From positions 1 through 64,000 of the forward strand of contig NC_089463.1 in the NCBI RefSeq assembly GCF_029203305.1: DNA of 64,000 bases. Reading direction: 5' to 3'. The DNA comes from Yamadazyma tenuis (taxonomy: Eukaryota; Ascomycota; Pichiomycetes; Serinales; Debaryomycetaceae). Position 1 is the first letter of the stretch. Every line of letters begins with the position of its first letter. Made by a program: the position numbers and the translations under genes. Shown in pieces: positions 9,603 to 17,698 of this stretch. The notes below the pieces were generated by a model. The model ran no database searches and was not told where the DNA came from. It was given only the letters and a program-made list of their open reading frames with translations.

Positions 9603-11201
9603 TTATAATGGGTAAATGAAGGTCTTGTTCTCTAAATCAGTCAAATCCAAACTTCCGATATCAACCTTCTCAGTGACTTCCTTACCTGTCTCGGGGTCAA
9701 TCTTGACAACGGTACCAAATAAGGCTTCTGGATGACTCTCGATATAGGCCAATCTTTCTTTGTTTCTGGCTTTCAAAATCAATGTAATGACCCCAGCAAC
9801 CAATGGAGTACCAAACCATGCCAAAACAATTTGTACAGACCAAGCAGCATAGTATCTATTGGTCTGATTACCTTTCCAAAGTTGAGGGGAGATAATATTG
9901 GCAATTCCATACGCCACACAGAAAATAAAATGACGGAAGTATCTCTTGGTGTTACCAGAGCATGAAGATGAAGACCATCCAAAACCAACAATATATGCTA
10001 AGAAGTAGGTATTAGCAGCAAGAACTAACATCGCCAATAGTGCTAACTTGTTTGACCAAGAGATGGTCACCATTGCGATTCCGCCAGCAATAGAAGGAAG
10101 GCATCCTACCACACAAATCCAGAAGGAGTTGTTAGGAAAATAATGGGTGAGTATAGCACCAAACACAGCAAAGGCAGACGCAAATCCACCGCCAGCCACA
10201 CTTACCAACGTAGAACCAAGATTAGAAACTCCTAATGAGACATAAAGAAGATTTTGCTGGTAGTTCAAGTTGTTAGCCAACATGATCAAAAAACTGAATA
10301 AGGCAAACAACCAAGTGATGGGGTCACGCAAACATTCTATTATTTGATGCCTCTTAATATTATGCTGTGTGATAGAAGCCTTAGATTCTTTTTGAACTCT
10401 TTTAATCAAGAAAAACTTCTCCTTGTCGGTTAAAAAGTTCGCCTGTGAAGGATCTGAAGGGTAGAAGATGTAAATGATCACACTCATAACCAAGGTGATG
10501 CCCCCGTTAATGATCATAAAAATCTTCCAGGGAGGAATGGTGTCTTTAGCATAAAGAACTCCATAGGCCATAAAACCGACAATCACCACTGGAAAACCAA
10601 CACATCCAATCCAGAACACAGGCTGGATAGTGGCCCTTTGGGTAGGAGTGTAGAATTGGAATAAGGACACCTCCAATGCTGGGACCACGATACTCTCAAG
10701 TATTCCCAACACCAATCTGAGGACTACCAATCCTCCAAAGTTGAAAGCAGCAGCATGAAGAAACACCACCACCGACCACAAAAAAACAATTATGGTCAAA
10801 AATATTCTCAAGTTGTATTTCTGTAACACAAAGTTTAATAATTGGCCAACAGTGTAGCCAGTATAGAAAATCGAGTTTAAATCGTCATAAAGAGAATCGG
10901 TCAAGTTGGTCGACTCATAGATCCCCAAAATAGCAGCATAGGACAAGGTCGCCTTGTCCATAAACAAAAGGGTGTTAACCGCAATAAGCAAAGGCAATAA
11001 ATACCAATGAACCTTGTTTGTGATGACTGAATGTTCCTCATCAGATAACTCAACCCCGGCAAACTCTTGCTCATGGGCATCGAGAAAGATTAAAGTGGCA
11101 TCAGCTTTTTCGATGTTAATTAAGTTAACGGAAACCGAAGAATAGTCTTCGCTGATATTGAGAGCTTCCTTCTCCAAGGACTTGTTTGAGTCGTCTGCCA
11201 T
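9603..11201 (-). CDS. Dal5/Soa1-type MFS anion permease
   Basis: A 532-residue major facilitator protein of the anion:cation symporter (Dal5, allantoate permease) family. After a polar N-terminal tail of about 70 residues, membrane segments start at WYLLPLLIAVNTLLFMDKATLSY, where the 'MDK..LS.A...G' pattern is typical of the family. A charged central loop (DKEKFFLIKRVQKE) separates the two halves. The C-terminal tail is acidic. Members carry allantoate, nicotinate, thiamine precursors, vitamins or organosulfur compounds (Soa1). The gene is divergent from a TauD-like dioxygenase across a 342-bp promoter with palindromes, so uptake of that enzyme's substrate is a reasonable guess. The transported compound cannot be read from sequence. 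Confidence 0.85.
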   Translation of the reverse strand: MADDSNKSLEKEALNISEDYSSVSVNLINIEKADATLIFLDAHEQEFAGVELSDEEHSVITNKVHWYLLPLLIAVNTLLFMDKATLSYAAILGIYESTNLTDSLYDDLNSIFYTGYTVGQLLNFVLQKYNLRIFLTIIVFLWSVVVFLHAAAFNFGGLVVLRLVLGILESIVVPALEVSLFQFYTPTQRATIQPVFWIGCVGFPVVIVGFMAYGVLYAKDTIPPWKIFMIINGGITLVMSVIIYIFYPSDPSQANFLTDKEKFFLIKRVQKESKASITQHNIKRHQIIECLRDPITWLFALFSFLIMLANNLNYQQNLLYVSLGVSNLGSTLVSVAGGGFASAFAVFGAILTHYFPNNSFWICVVGCLPSIAGGIAMVTISWSNKLALLAMLVLAANTYFLAYIVGFGWSSSSCSGNTKRYFRHFIFCVAYGIANIISPQLWKGNQTNRYYAAWSVQIVLAWFGTPLVAGVITLILKARNKERLAYIESHPEALFGTVVKIDPETGKEVTEKVDIGSLDLTDLENKTFIYPL

Positions 11202-11272
11202 CTCTTGCGGAGGAACTTTCAGGACATCGATTGGTTTATATATTCATCTGTGAGACTAATCCTCAATTGGTT

Positions 11273-11292
11273 ATAGAGGTCCGGACCTCTAT
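11273..11292. promoter_or_regulatory. 20-bp perfect palindrome centred on CCGG
   Basis: A perfect inverted repeat, ATAGAGGTCC and its complement, lies between the divergent permease and dioxygenase genes, 72 bp upstream of the permease ATG. The TCCGGA core with opposed CCG/CGG triplets suits a dimeric Zn2Cys6 factor. Function is inferred. Confidence 0.5.
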
Positions 11293-11393
11293 CCACAGTT
11301 AATCCGATGCCACAGTTTTGGTAATATTAACGGAGGCGGGTATCCTTGTTAGATAAGCCACTAAAGTCTCAGCGGATTGACTAACCAGGCGCG

Positions 11394-11408
11394 TGCGTGA
11401 AGTACGCA
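11394..11408. promoter_or_regulatory. Inverted repeat TGCGT-N5-ACGCA
   Basis: A second perfect inverted repeat in the same divergent promoter: arms TGCGT and ACGCA separated by GAAGT. It resembles a dimeric regulator half-site pair and recalls the TACGC-N3-GCGTA motifs near 32.6 kb, though arm order and spacing differ. Confidence 0.35.
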
Positions 11409-11543
11409 ATTTCGGCGATCTGATGATGAACCGGATATGTATTACCATATTAGGAAGGTATGTACCGATCGCACCATCACCACAGAAATCATTATATAGC
11501 TGTTTCTCAATGGCGTGAGAAACCGTTATCCACTTTCTACGCA

Positions 11544-12635
11544 ATGCCTGAACTCGTGAAGATCAACCTCCCTAATACACATATCGTTAATGGCAACGAA
11601 TTCCCCGTGGCTTTCGACTTACAAGCTGCTGACACATTTAAAGAAAATTCAGATAAGGTTGCGGCATTCCTTTCCAAGACTGCCAAATCCCAATTTTTCA
11701 ACAACGCTTTAGCCAAGCATGGTGCTGTAGTGATCCGTAATACTGGAACTATAGATCCAGACACGATCGGTAAGTACATTGCTGCTATTGGTACAGGTTC
11801 TGGAGATGAGTTTTTCGAGCAGCATGGATCGACTGCCCAACGAACTGAAATCACAAACTACTTGAGCACTGCTAACGAAGGGCCTTCTTCCACTTATATC
11901 CACCAACATAATGAGTTTTCCAGGTTTACCAAGTATCCAACCCGATTATTTTTTGTTTGCACCAAAATGGGCAAAGAGACAAAAGGTGGAGAGACTCCTA
12001 TTGTTCATGGGGCTGAGTTCTTCAACAAGTTGCAAGAAAATGTGCCTGATCTAGTGGACCTGTTGTCCAAGAGAGGCCTCTTGTATGAACAGACTTGGAA
12101 CTTCACATCCCAAACCAAGACCAGTTGGTGGGACTATTTCTGCTTTGGCAGAGAAATCACCAAAGAAGATACTCTTGAAGTCCGCAAACAAAAAGCTGCC
12201 ATTAGCGTAGCTGCCAATGTTAGCAAAGACTTTTCATGGGGAGATGACAATTCTTTGGAGGTGTACCAGCACACAGATCCTATTCGGGTCCACACAGATC
12301 CTACGACTGGCAAAAAAAACCCTACGGTATTTTGCAGTATAGCCACATACTACCACACTTCCAAAGATGCGAATGCTAATACACCTACAAAACCACTTAT
12401 GTATGATGATAATCATGAGATTATTGATGAGAAATTGCTTGAAAAAGCTTTCCAAATCGCCTTCGATGTTTCCTATGAACACCAATGGCAAGAAGGTGAT
12501 ATCGCCATAGTTGACAACTACCAAGTGAGTCATGGAAGATGCCCTTGGTCTGATGGGCCTCGTACCATTCTTGTTAGTATGTGGGACACACCTGGTAAGC
12601 CCGAGTACCCAGCTTGGAAGCCCTCGGCCTTATAG
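11544..12635 (+). CDS. TauD/TfdA-family Fe(II)/2-oxoglutarate dioxygenase
   Basis: A 363-residue protein of the TauD/TfdA clan. An HxE-type iron site is visible as HQHNEF, followed by YPTRLFFVCTKM and GGETPIVHG. The distal histidine and 2-oxoglutarate arginine appear in SHGRCPW and GPRTILVSMW. The HNE motif rather than HTD places it nearer the clavaminate-synthase-like branch than canonical taurine or sulfonate dioxygenases such as Jlp1, so the substrate is open. The frame can be extended to an ATG at 11460, but a TATATA element lies inside that extension and family alignments begin after MPELVKINLP, so 11544 is preferred. It is divergent from a Dal5/Soa1-type permease. Confidence 0.85.
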   Translation: MPELVKINLPNTHIVNGNEFPVAFDLQAADTFKENSDKVAAFLSKTAKSQFFNNALAKHGAVVIRNTGTIDPDTIGKYIAAIGTGSGDEFFEQHGSTAQRTEITNYLSTANEGPSSTYIHQHNEFSRFTKYPTRLFFVCTKMGKETKGGETPIVHGAEFFNKLQENVPDLVDLLSKRGLLYEQTWNFTSQTKTSWWDYFCFGREITKEDTLEVRKQKAAISVAANVSKDFSWGDDNSLEVYQHTDPIRVHTDPTTGKKNPTVFCSIATYYHTSKDANANTPTKPLMYDDNHEIIDEKLLEKAFQIAFDVSYEHQWQEGDIAIVDNYQVSHGRCPWSDGPRTILVSMWDTPGKPEYPAWKPSAL

Positions 12636-12791
12636 TTTAATATGCACACTATATGATAAGCTTTGAAGCGCCACAGTTTTTTCCCAGTAGACTCGGACCA
12701 TTAATTCCCAATTTGGTACCGGCAAAGGTATTCAATTTTGGCGAACACTTTATATAGCAGCAAGTCGTGCTTCTAAGTACTTCAGAGAAAC

Positions 12792-14243
12792 ATGGATAAG
12801 AGTCAACCAATTATTATTGTGGGTTCTGGAGTCTACGGGTTGTCTTCGGCCTATCATTTGGCGACTGCAGGGTACACCAACATCAAGGTTTTTGACCGGG
12901 GCGACTACGACAACAATGAGTTTAGTCCGTTGCAGGGAGCCGATGGGGCATCTACAGATGTTAACAAATTAGTTAGAGCTTCTTATGTCGATAAGGTGCA
13001 TTATCAGGATCTCGCGGTGGAAGCGTTGCACGACTATCATGAATGGAATGAGCAGTTGTTGAAAATGCCATTCTTACCGCGGGCTTTGGCAACGATTCAA
13101 GAACGGTGTCTTCAAGAGGGCGATCTTGAGCCTATTTTTCAGAACACCGGCTATATCAGGCTTGACGACTATGAAAACGGCGAAGAGGAGAGAAACTTGC
13201 ACAACTTCGAGAAGGCCGGACTTCGCAAACACTCCTACGACATCAATAATGCGGACGATATCACCAGAGCCAAGATTACAGGCTGGTACAGAGCCTTGGA
13301 CCCATTGAATCAACGAGAAAAGGTTCCCACTTTGACAGGAGTACTTGACTCCTTTGCTGGGGTAGCTTTGGCTGACAAGTGTTTGATCTGGGTGAGATAT
13401 TTGTGTGAACGGACAGGCAACGTGCAGTTTATTTATGGACCCGGAAAAGGGGAAGTGCTGAACCTCGTGTATAGTGCAGAAGACAGCTTGAAGGTTGTGG
13501 GCGTCAAAACCGTTGACGGAAAGGAACACCAAGCAACTAAAGTTGTTTTGGCAGCAGGAGGATGGACTCCCAAATTTGTGCCAGAGTCCCTCTCTCCAAG
13601 ACTTGAAGCCATGGCATCAACATACATAATGATCCAAATCCCCAGAGACCGTAGGGACTTGATTAACAAGTACAGGCGCATTCCTATGATCAACTGGAGG
13701 ATGACGTATGAGCTGAACTTTCGCTCAGATGCAGTGTATGTTTTCCCTGCCACCCATGATGGGATCTTGAAAATGGGTGTTAACGACCATTACTGGAGAA
13801 ACTTGGTGAAGGTTGGAGATGAGATGGTCAGTATTCCCGACACAAACATGAAACTTCTTCCCAAACAATCATTATTAGACTACCAAAAGTTCATTAAGGA
13901 ATTCATGCCAGACCTTTACGAAGCTGGTGCATCCATCGAAAAGACAAAAATCTGTTTTTCTTCTGTGGGGCAGCAGAACGAGTTGGTGATTGATTTTGTT
14001 CCTAGTTACAAGAACCTTTTAGTTTGTGCAGGAGGTGGATTCCATGGATACAAGTTTTTGCCGGTTATTGGGAGGTTCACAGAAGGCTTAATCTCTGGAA
14101 AGCAGTACAGTCACAGTCAATTTTTTAAATTCGACTATATCGATCCCAAAGATTATAAACCAATAGTCAAGGACCCTGAACATGAATATGCTTTAAACAG
14201 TGTAGAATTTGCTGAAAGTCGTCTGAAGTACTACGATTATTAA
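12792..14243 (+). CDS. FAD-dependent amine oxidase, fructosyl-amino-acid/saccharopine oxidase-like
   Basis: A 483-residue DAO-fold flavoprotein. The N-terminus has the dinucleotide-binding GSGVYGLSSAYHLA, then a GAST-type loop (GADGASTDVNKLVRASY) typical of the sarcosine/fructosyl-amine oxidase group. Near the C-terminus Cys388 in KTKICFSS lies where this family attaches FAD covalently, followed by GGGFHGYKFLPVIG. Such enzymes oxidise secondary amines: fructosyl amino acids, saccharopine or pipecolate. No clear peroxisomal SKL-type tail is present (it ends KYYDY). It lies 156 bp downstream of the dioxygenase on the same strand; a shared pathway is possible but unproven. Confidence 0.85.
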   Translation: MDKSQPIIIVGSGVYGLSSAYHLATAGYTNIKVFDRGDYDNNEFSPLQGADGASTDVNKLVRASYVDKVHYQDLAVEALHDYHEWNEQLLKMPFLPRALATIQERCLQEGDLEPIFQNTGYIRLDDYENGEEERNLHNFEKAGLRKHSYDINNADDITRAKITGWYRALDPLNQREKVPTLTGVLDSFAGVALADKCLIWVRYLCERTGNVQFIYGPGKGEVLNLVYSAEDSLKVVGVKTVDGKEHQATKVVLAAGGWTPKFVPESLSPRLEAMASTYIMIQIPRDRRDLINKYRRIPMINWRMTYELNFRSDAVYVFPATHDGILKMGVNDHYWRNLVKVGDEMVSIPDTNMKLLPKQSLLDYQKFIKEFMPDLYEAGASIEKTKICFSSVGQQNELVIDFVPSYKNLLVCAGGGFHGYKFLPVIGRFTEGLISGKQYSHSQFFKFDYIDPKDYKPIVKDPEHEYALNSVEFAESRLKYYDY

Positions 14244-14606
14244 AGAATTAAATATAAAATTTGCAGCTTTCACAAAAAACCAACCATCTAAAAAATACGC
14301 CCGAAAAATCATTTCAAAAATCAGGGAAAAATGACATCACGCTTCTTGTTCTGACCCAGTAAGGGATAGTGGCAGATCATACAGTAAACCACGATAAATA
14401 GATTATTCATTAAAGTATGTGCTCATGCCAAACGCATTGATCGGCCGAGGGCGAGAGTTGGACTCAAGATCACTACAGGAACTTTGTTAAATACCATTAA
14501 AACATTATTATTCACATATATACATTCTAATAGACACAAATTGGTCTTAGTTTTCGTGAATAGTAAGGTATCTTCATAAAATAGATATCTTGAATAAAGC
14601 ATAAGC
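14244..14606. other. Convergent intergenic region
   Basis: A 363-bp AT-rich space between two convergent genes, presumably holding both 3' ends. No other signal was recognised. Confidence 0.5.
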
Positions 14607-16397
14607 TTAAACCTCCTTGGCTTCGGTGACTTCACCCACATCAGTATTTTCATCTTCATTATTGACTTTGGCCTTTTGTTCTTCATCATCTCTATTAGCA
14701 AGAGCAACGTTATCCCCCTTGGGAATTTTTCTATTTGTGGTGAATACACCTGAGATCATGGTACAAGCTGCCAATGCAATAGCGAAATAGAATGCACTAT
14801 AAATAGCATCTTCTAATATTTTCCTGACGAATCTGGCAGCATCGGGTGATAGAGCTGCTATGATATCGGAATCGTTAGCGAGCTCTGTAAGGGAATATTG
14901 ATCAATTTGAGTTGCTATCGACTTTGGAACTGTTTTCATAGCACTAGTGTACTTGCTTTTCAAAGATGAGTTGTAAGCAATATCTGATAAAATAGTACAC
15001 AAAGATGAGCCTAAACCTCTACCAAAAGTAATAAAGGATGTTGACATGATAACCCCACCTTCAATCTTTGGAGCACTAACTTGAGTTGAAGACATTACGG
15101 ATTGAAGAAGTAAACCAAAAGAAGCACCAACCATTATCACCAACCCAATTCTATGAGAGGAGTCAGAGTCTTGGTTTAACAACGGCAAAACAGCAGTACC
15201 AGCAACAGCAAAAACTGAGCCTAACATAAGTAATGGCTTTATAAATCTAGTTTTACCGATAAGTACCCCGGTGCTTATAGAGCAAATCACCAAAGGAATT
15301 ACAAACGGTAAGGAATTAATTCCGGATTTAATTGGACTGTAGCCCAATACGAGTTCCCAATAAAGTGAAAGGAACAAAATACATACGGTGAAGTAACTCA
15401 TCATGAAGAATGAAGTTATACCGGCAAATAACACCCCTGGTGTGGTAACCATTTCAACTGGGATCAAAGGCCGAGGTGAAAACCGGAAGTTCCACACACA
15501 GAAACCAATGAAGAAAAAAGCTCCCAAAATAATATTGACTATTACAGCAGCCGATTTCATTGGATATTCATTAGTGGAGTAAAAGGACAACCCAAGTAGG
15601 AACAACACCAAGCCAATAGCTATTAAAGTTGTACCGATATAGTCAACTAGTTTAAGCTTAGTTCTCAAATCGAAAACTGGATTTGGTGGGTTGAACGAAT
15701 AAACAAAGAACACACTCGCAACCCCACCAACCGGTAAGTTGATATAAAAGCACCACCGCCAACTAACATTGGATCCGAAGGCACCTCCAATGAGAGGTCC
15801 ACATACAAGGGATACGGCCATAGAAATTCCCATACAAGCGAAAACAAAGGGTCTCTTGTTGATGGCAGTAACTTCAGATGCAATAATAAAAGCCAAACTT
15901 TGAATACCACTGGCACCTACACCAGCTAACACTCTTCCACCAATCAATGTATTCATATTTGGAGCCAAAGCACACATCAAAGAACCGGCCTCAAATAATA
16001 CCACGCAGACTACCATGGTATACTTCCTACCAAATATAATGGAGATTTGACCCCAGTTGGCAGAAAAAACAGTAGAAGGTAAAAAGAACCCTGTCATCAA
16101 CCATACCACTTTACCTACTGCGTTGAACTCGGTACCAACTTGATTTAAGATGGTCGCCACAATGGTTTGATCTAAGCCAACCAAGAACATACACAATGCA
16201 ATTGATATGACACATAGCACCAATTTGGCCCCTGTTAAATATTGGTCTTCTCTTCTTGTACCATCTCCTGCATCGTTCTCTATAAACTTTTTGACAGACT
16301 GCTCAGCCGGTGAACTACTGTCTAATGCGATATTGACAGTACGCACCGCTGCATCTTGCGATGCCTGAGCAGATATTTTTGGGATTAGTTGTGACAT
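14607..16397 (-). CDS. DHA2-family multidrug exporter (14 membrane segments)
   Basis: A 596-residue MFS protein of the drug:H+ antiporter-2 family, related to Azr1/Sge1 and fungal toxin pumps. The diagnostic LVGLDQTIVATILNQVG lies in the first membrane segment (about 66-82). A loop-2 motif reads GRKYTMVV, and motif C follows as GPLIGGAFGSNVSWRW with FYINLPVGG. The C-terminal tail is charged and acidic. Expected role is export of drugs or weak acids across the plasma membrane. It is convergent with the flavin oxidase and divergent from an epimerase-like gene. The substrate is unknown. Confidence 0.88.
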   Translation of the reverse strand: MSQLIPKISAQASQDAAVRTVNIALDSSSPAEQSVKKFIENDAGDGTRREDQYLTGAKLVLCVISIALCMFLVGLDQTIVATILNQVGTEFNAVGKVVWLMTGFFLPSTVFSANWGQISIIFGRKYTMVVCVVLFEAGSLMCALAPNMNTLIGGRVLAGVGASGIQSLAFIIASEVTAINKRPFVFACMGISMAVSLVCGPLIGGAFGSNVSWRWCFYINLPVGGVASVFFVYSFNPPNPVFDLRTKLKLVDYIGTTLIAIGLVLFLLGLSFYSTNEYPMKSAAVIVNIILGAFFFIGFCVWNFRFSPRPLIPVEMVTTPGVLFAGITSFFMMSYFTVCILFLSLYWELVLGYSPIKSGINSLPFVIPLVICSISTGVLIGKTRFIKPLLMLGSVFAVAGTAVLPLLNQDSDSSHRIGLVIMVGASFGLLLQSVMSSTQVSAPKIEGGVIMSTSFITFGRGLGSSLCTILSDIAYNSSLKSKYTSAMKTVPKSIATQIDQYSLTELANDSDIIAALSPDAARFVRKILEDAIYSAFYFAIALAACTMISGVFTTNRKIPKGDNVALANRDDEEQKAKVNNEDENTDVGEVTEAKEV

Positions 16398-16694
16398 TTG
16401 CTTGATTCATTCATCACCGGATATTCAGTGGAATTTATAATTGGGTGGACCTTCAAATAAGCCTGTTCACATCTAGCAGACTATCTTCGATTATGTAATC
16501 GCATATAACCAGGCGCCGCAGAGATATTGCAGTTGCGAAATGCTTACAGGCATGACTAGATGTGGTTTGGTTTGTACACGCACCTGTCAGGAAGTTTCGC
16601 ACAGAGACGGTCCCTTTCGTATAACGCATCTCCGTCGGAGATGTCCCTTTGCGGTTTGCTTGATAGTATAAAATGGCATCAAAGAGAATTTGCA

Positions 16695-16706
16695 ATGTTT
16701 AAATGA
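16695..16706 (+). promoter_or_regulatory. Minimal uORF overlapping the next start codon
   Basis: ATG TTT AAA TGA: a three-codon upstream frame whose stop overlaps the start of the downstream gene as ATGA. It could lower or reinitiate translation of the downstream gene if the mRNA leader includes it. Confidence 0.5.
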
Positions 16707-17596
16707 AAGTTTTTGTTACAGGTGCAACTGGTTTCGTGGGAACTGCGGTAGTCAAGGAATTGGTGGCCCATGGTCACAAAGTGACGGGATTGGCCCGTTC
16801 TGACGAATCTGCTGAGAAACTCATTGCTGTAGGTGCAACTTATGTCAAAGGTGAATTAACTGACACGGACATTGTGGTGGATGCTGCCAAAACCGCAGAT
16901 GGAACTGTGCACTTGGGATTGGTGTACGATGCACAAAATCCCAAGAGACGGGAAGCCGTTGATAGACACATTATTGGGGCTATTTGTGACGCTTACATTG
17001 GTACGGGAAAGCCATTTATAGCCACTGGAGGCACACTTTTTGTGGTGAATGATACCAAGGTCGACGAGGATTTCCAGCAAGACTTTAAAAAGATTCAATT
17101 TGCAGAGGGTAGAGCATCCAATGAACTATTTGCTTTATCGTACGCTTCCAAAGGTGTGAGGTCCATGAGTGTTAGACTTTCACCCAGTGTACACGACATT
17201 GGTGATATTGGCTTCATTCCAACACTTATAGAGATGTCGAAAAAGAACGGATATGTGTATTACCCGGGAACGGGAGAAAACGTATGGCCTGCTGTCCACA
17301 GACAAGATGCTGCTGTTCTTTATAGATTGGCACTCGAGGGGGCTCCGGCGGGTTCTATATTGCATGGAGTTGGAGAAGAAGGAATACCGGTAAAAACCAT
17401 CGCTGAAGCTCTTTCAAAGAAGTTAGGACTCACAAAGTGCTCAGTCCCAGCTGCTGAGCTTCCTGAAAAGCTTGGGCCAAGGTTTGGTGTTATTTTTGCG
17501 TTGAACAACCCCACGAGTAATGCAAAGACGAAAACAATAACTGGGTGGAAACCAACAGAAATTGGCTTGATAGAGGATATACTCGAAAATTACTAG
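16703..17596 (+). CDS. NAD(P)-dependent epimerase/NmrA-like oxidoreductase
   Basis: A 297-residue atypical or extended SDR. The N-terminal VTGATGFVGTAVV binds the cofactor, followed by GHKVTGLARSDESAEKL, where the arginine suggests NADP. There is no canonical YxxxK in the usual place, and the middle segment (IGAICDAYIGTGKPFIATGGT) resembles bacterial and fungal 'NAD-dependent epimerase/dehydratase' proteins of the atypical SDR type. Products are usually annotated as hypothetical reductases. The gene is divergent from the DHA2 exporter across 305 bp and convergent with the siderophore transporter. The true reaction is not known. Confidence 0.75.
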   Translation: MKVFVTGATGFVGTAVVKELVAHGHKVTGLARSDESAEKLIAVGATYVKGELTDTDIVVDAAKTADGTVHLGLVYDAQNPKRREAVDRHIIGAICDAYIGTGKPFIATGGTLFVVNDTKVDEDFQQDFKKIQFAEGRASNELFALSYASKGVRSMSVRLSPSVHDIGDIGFIPTLIEMSKKNGYVYYPGTGENVWPAVHRQDAAVLYRLALEGAPAGSILHGVGEEGIPVKTIAEALSKKLGLTKCSVPAAELPEKLGPRFGVIFALNNPTSNAKTKTITGWKPTEIGLIEDILENY

Positions 17597-17698
17597 AGGA
17601 GTTTAGTGAATACGCATATACCGGAAAAAACAGCTTTCAGCCCGTAGTCATAAACTCTGTTACAAATGAATTACATTTATCATCCCATATTCTATTAC

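Noticed and set aside
13074..13532. 152-codon minus-strand open frame
   Set aside because: Antisense to the DAO-family oxidase, which has clear conserved motifs; no recognisable protein features of its own.
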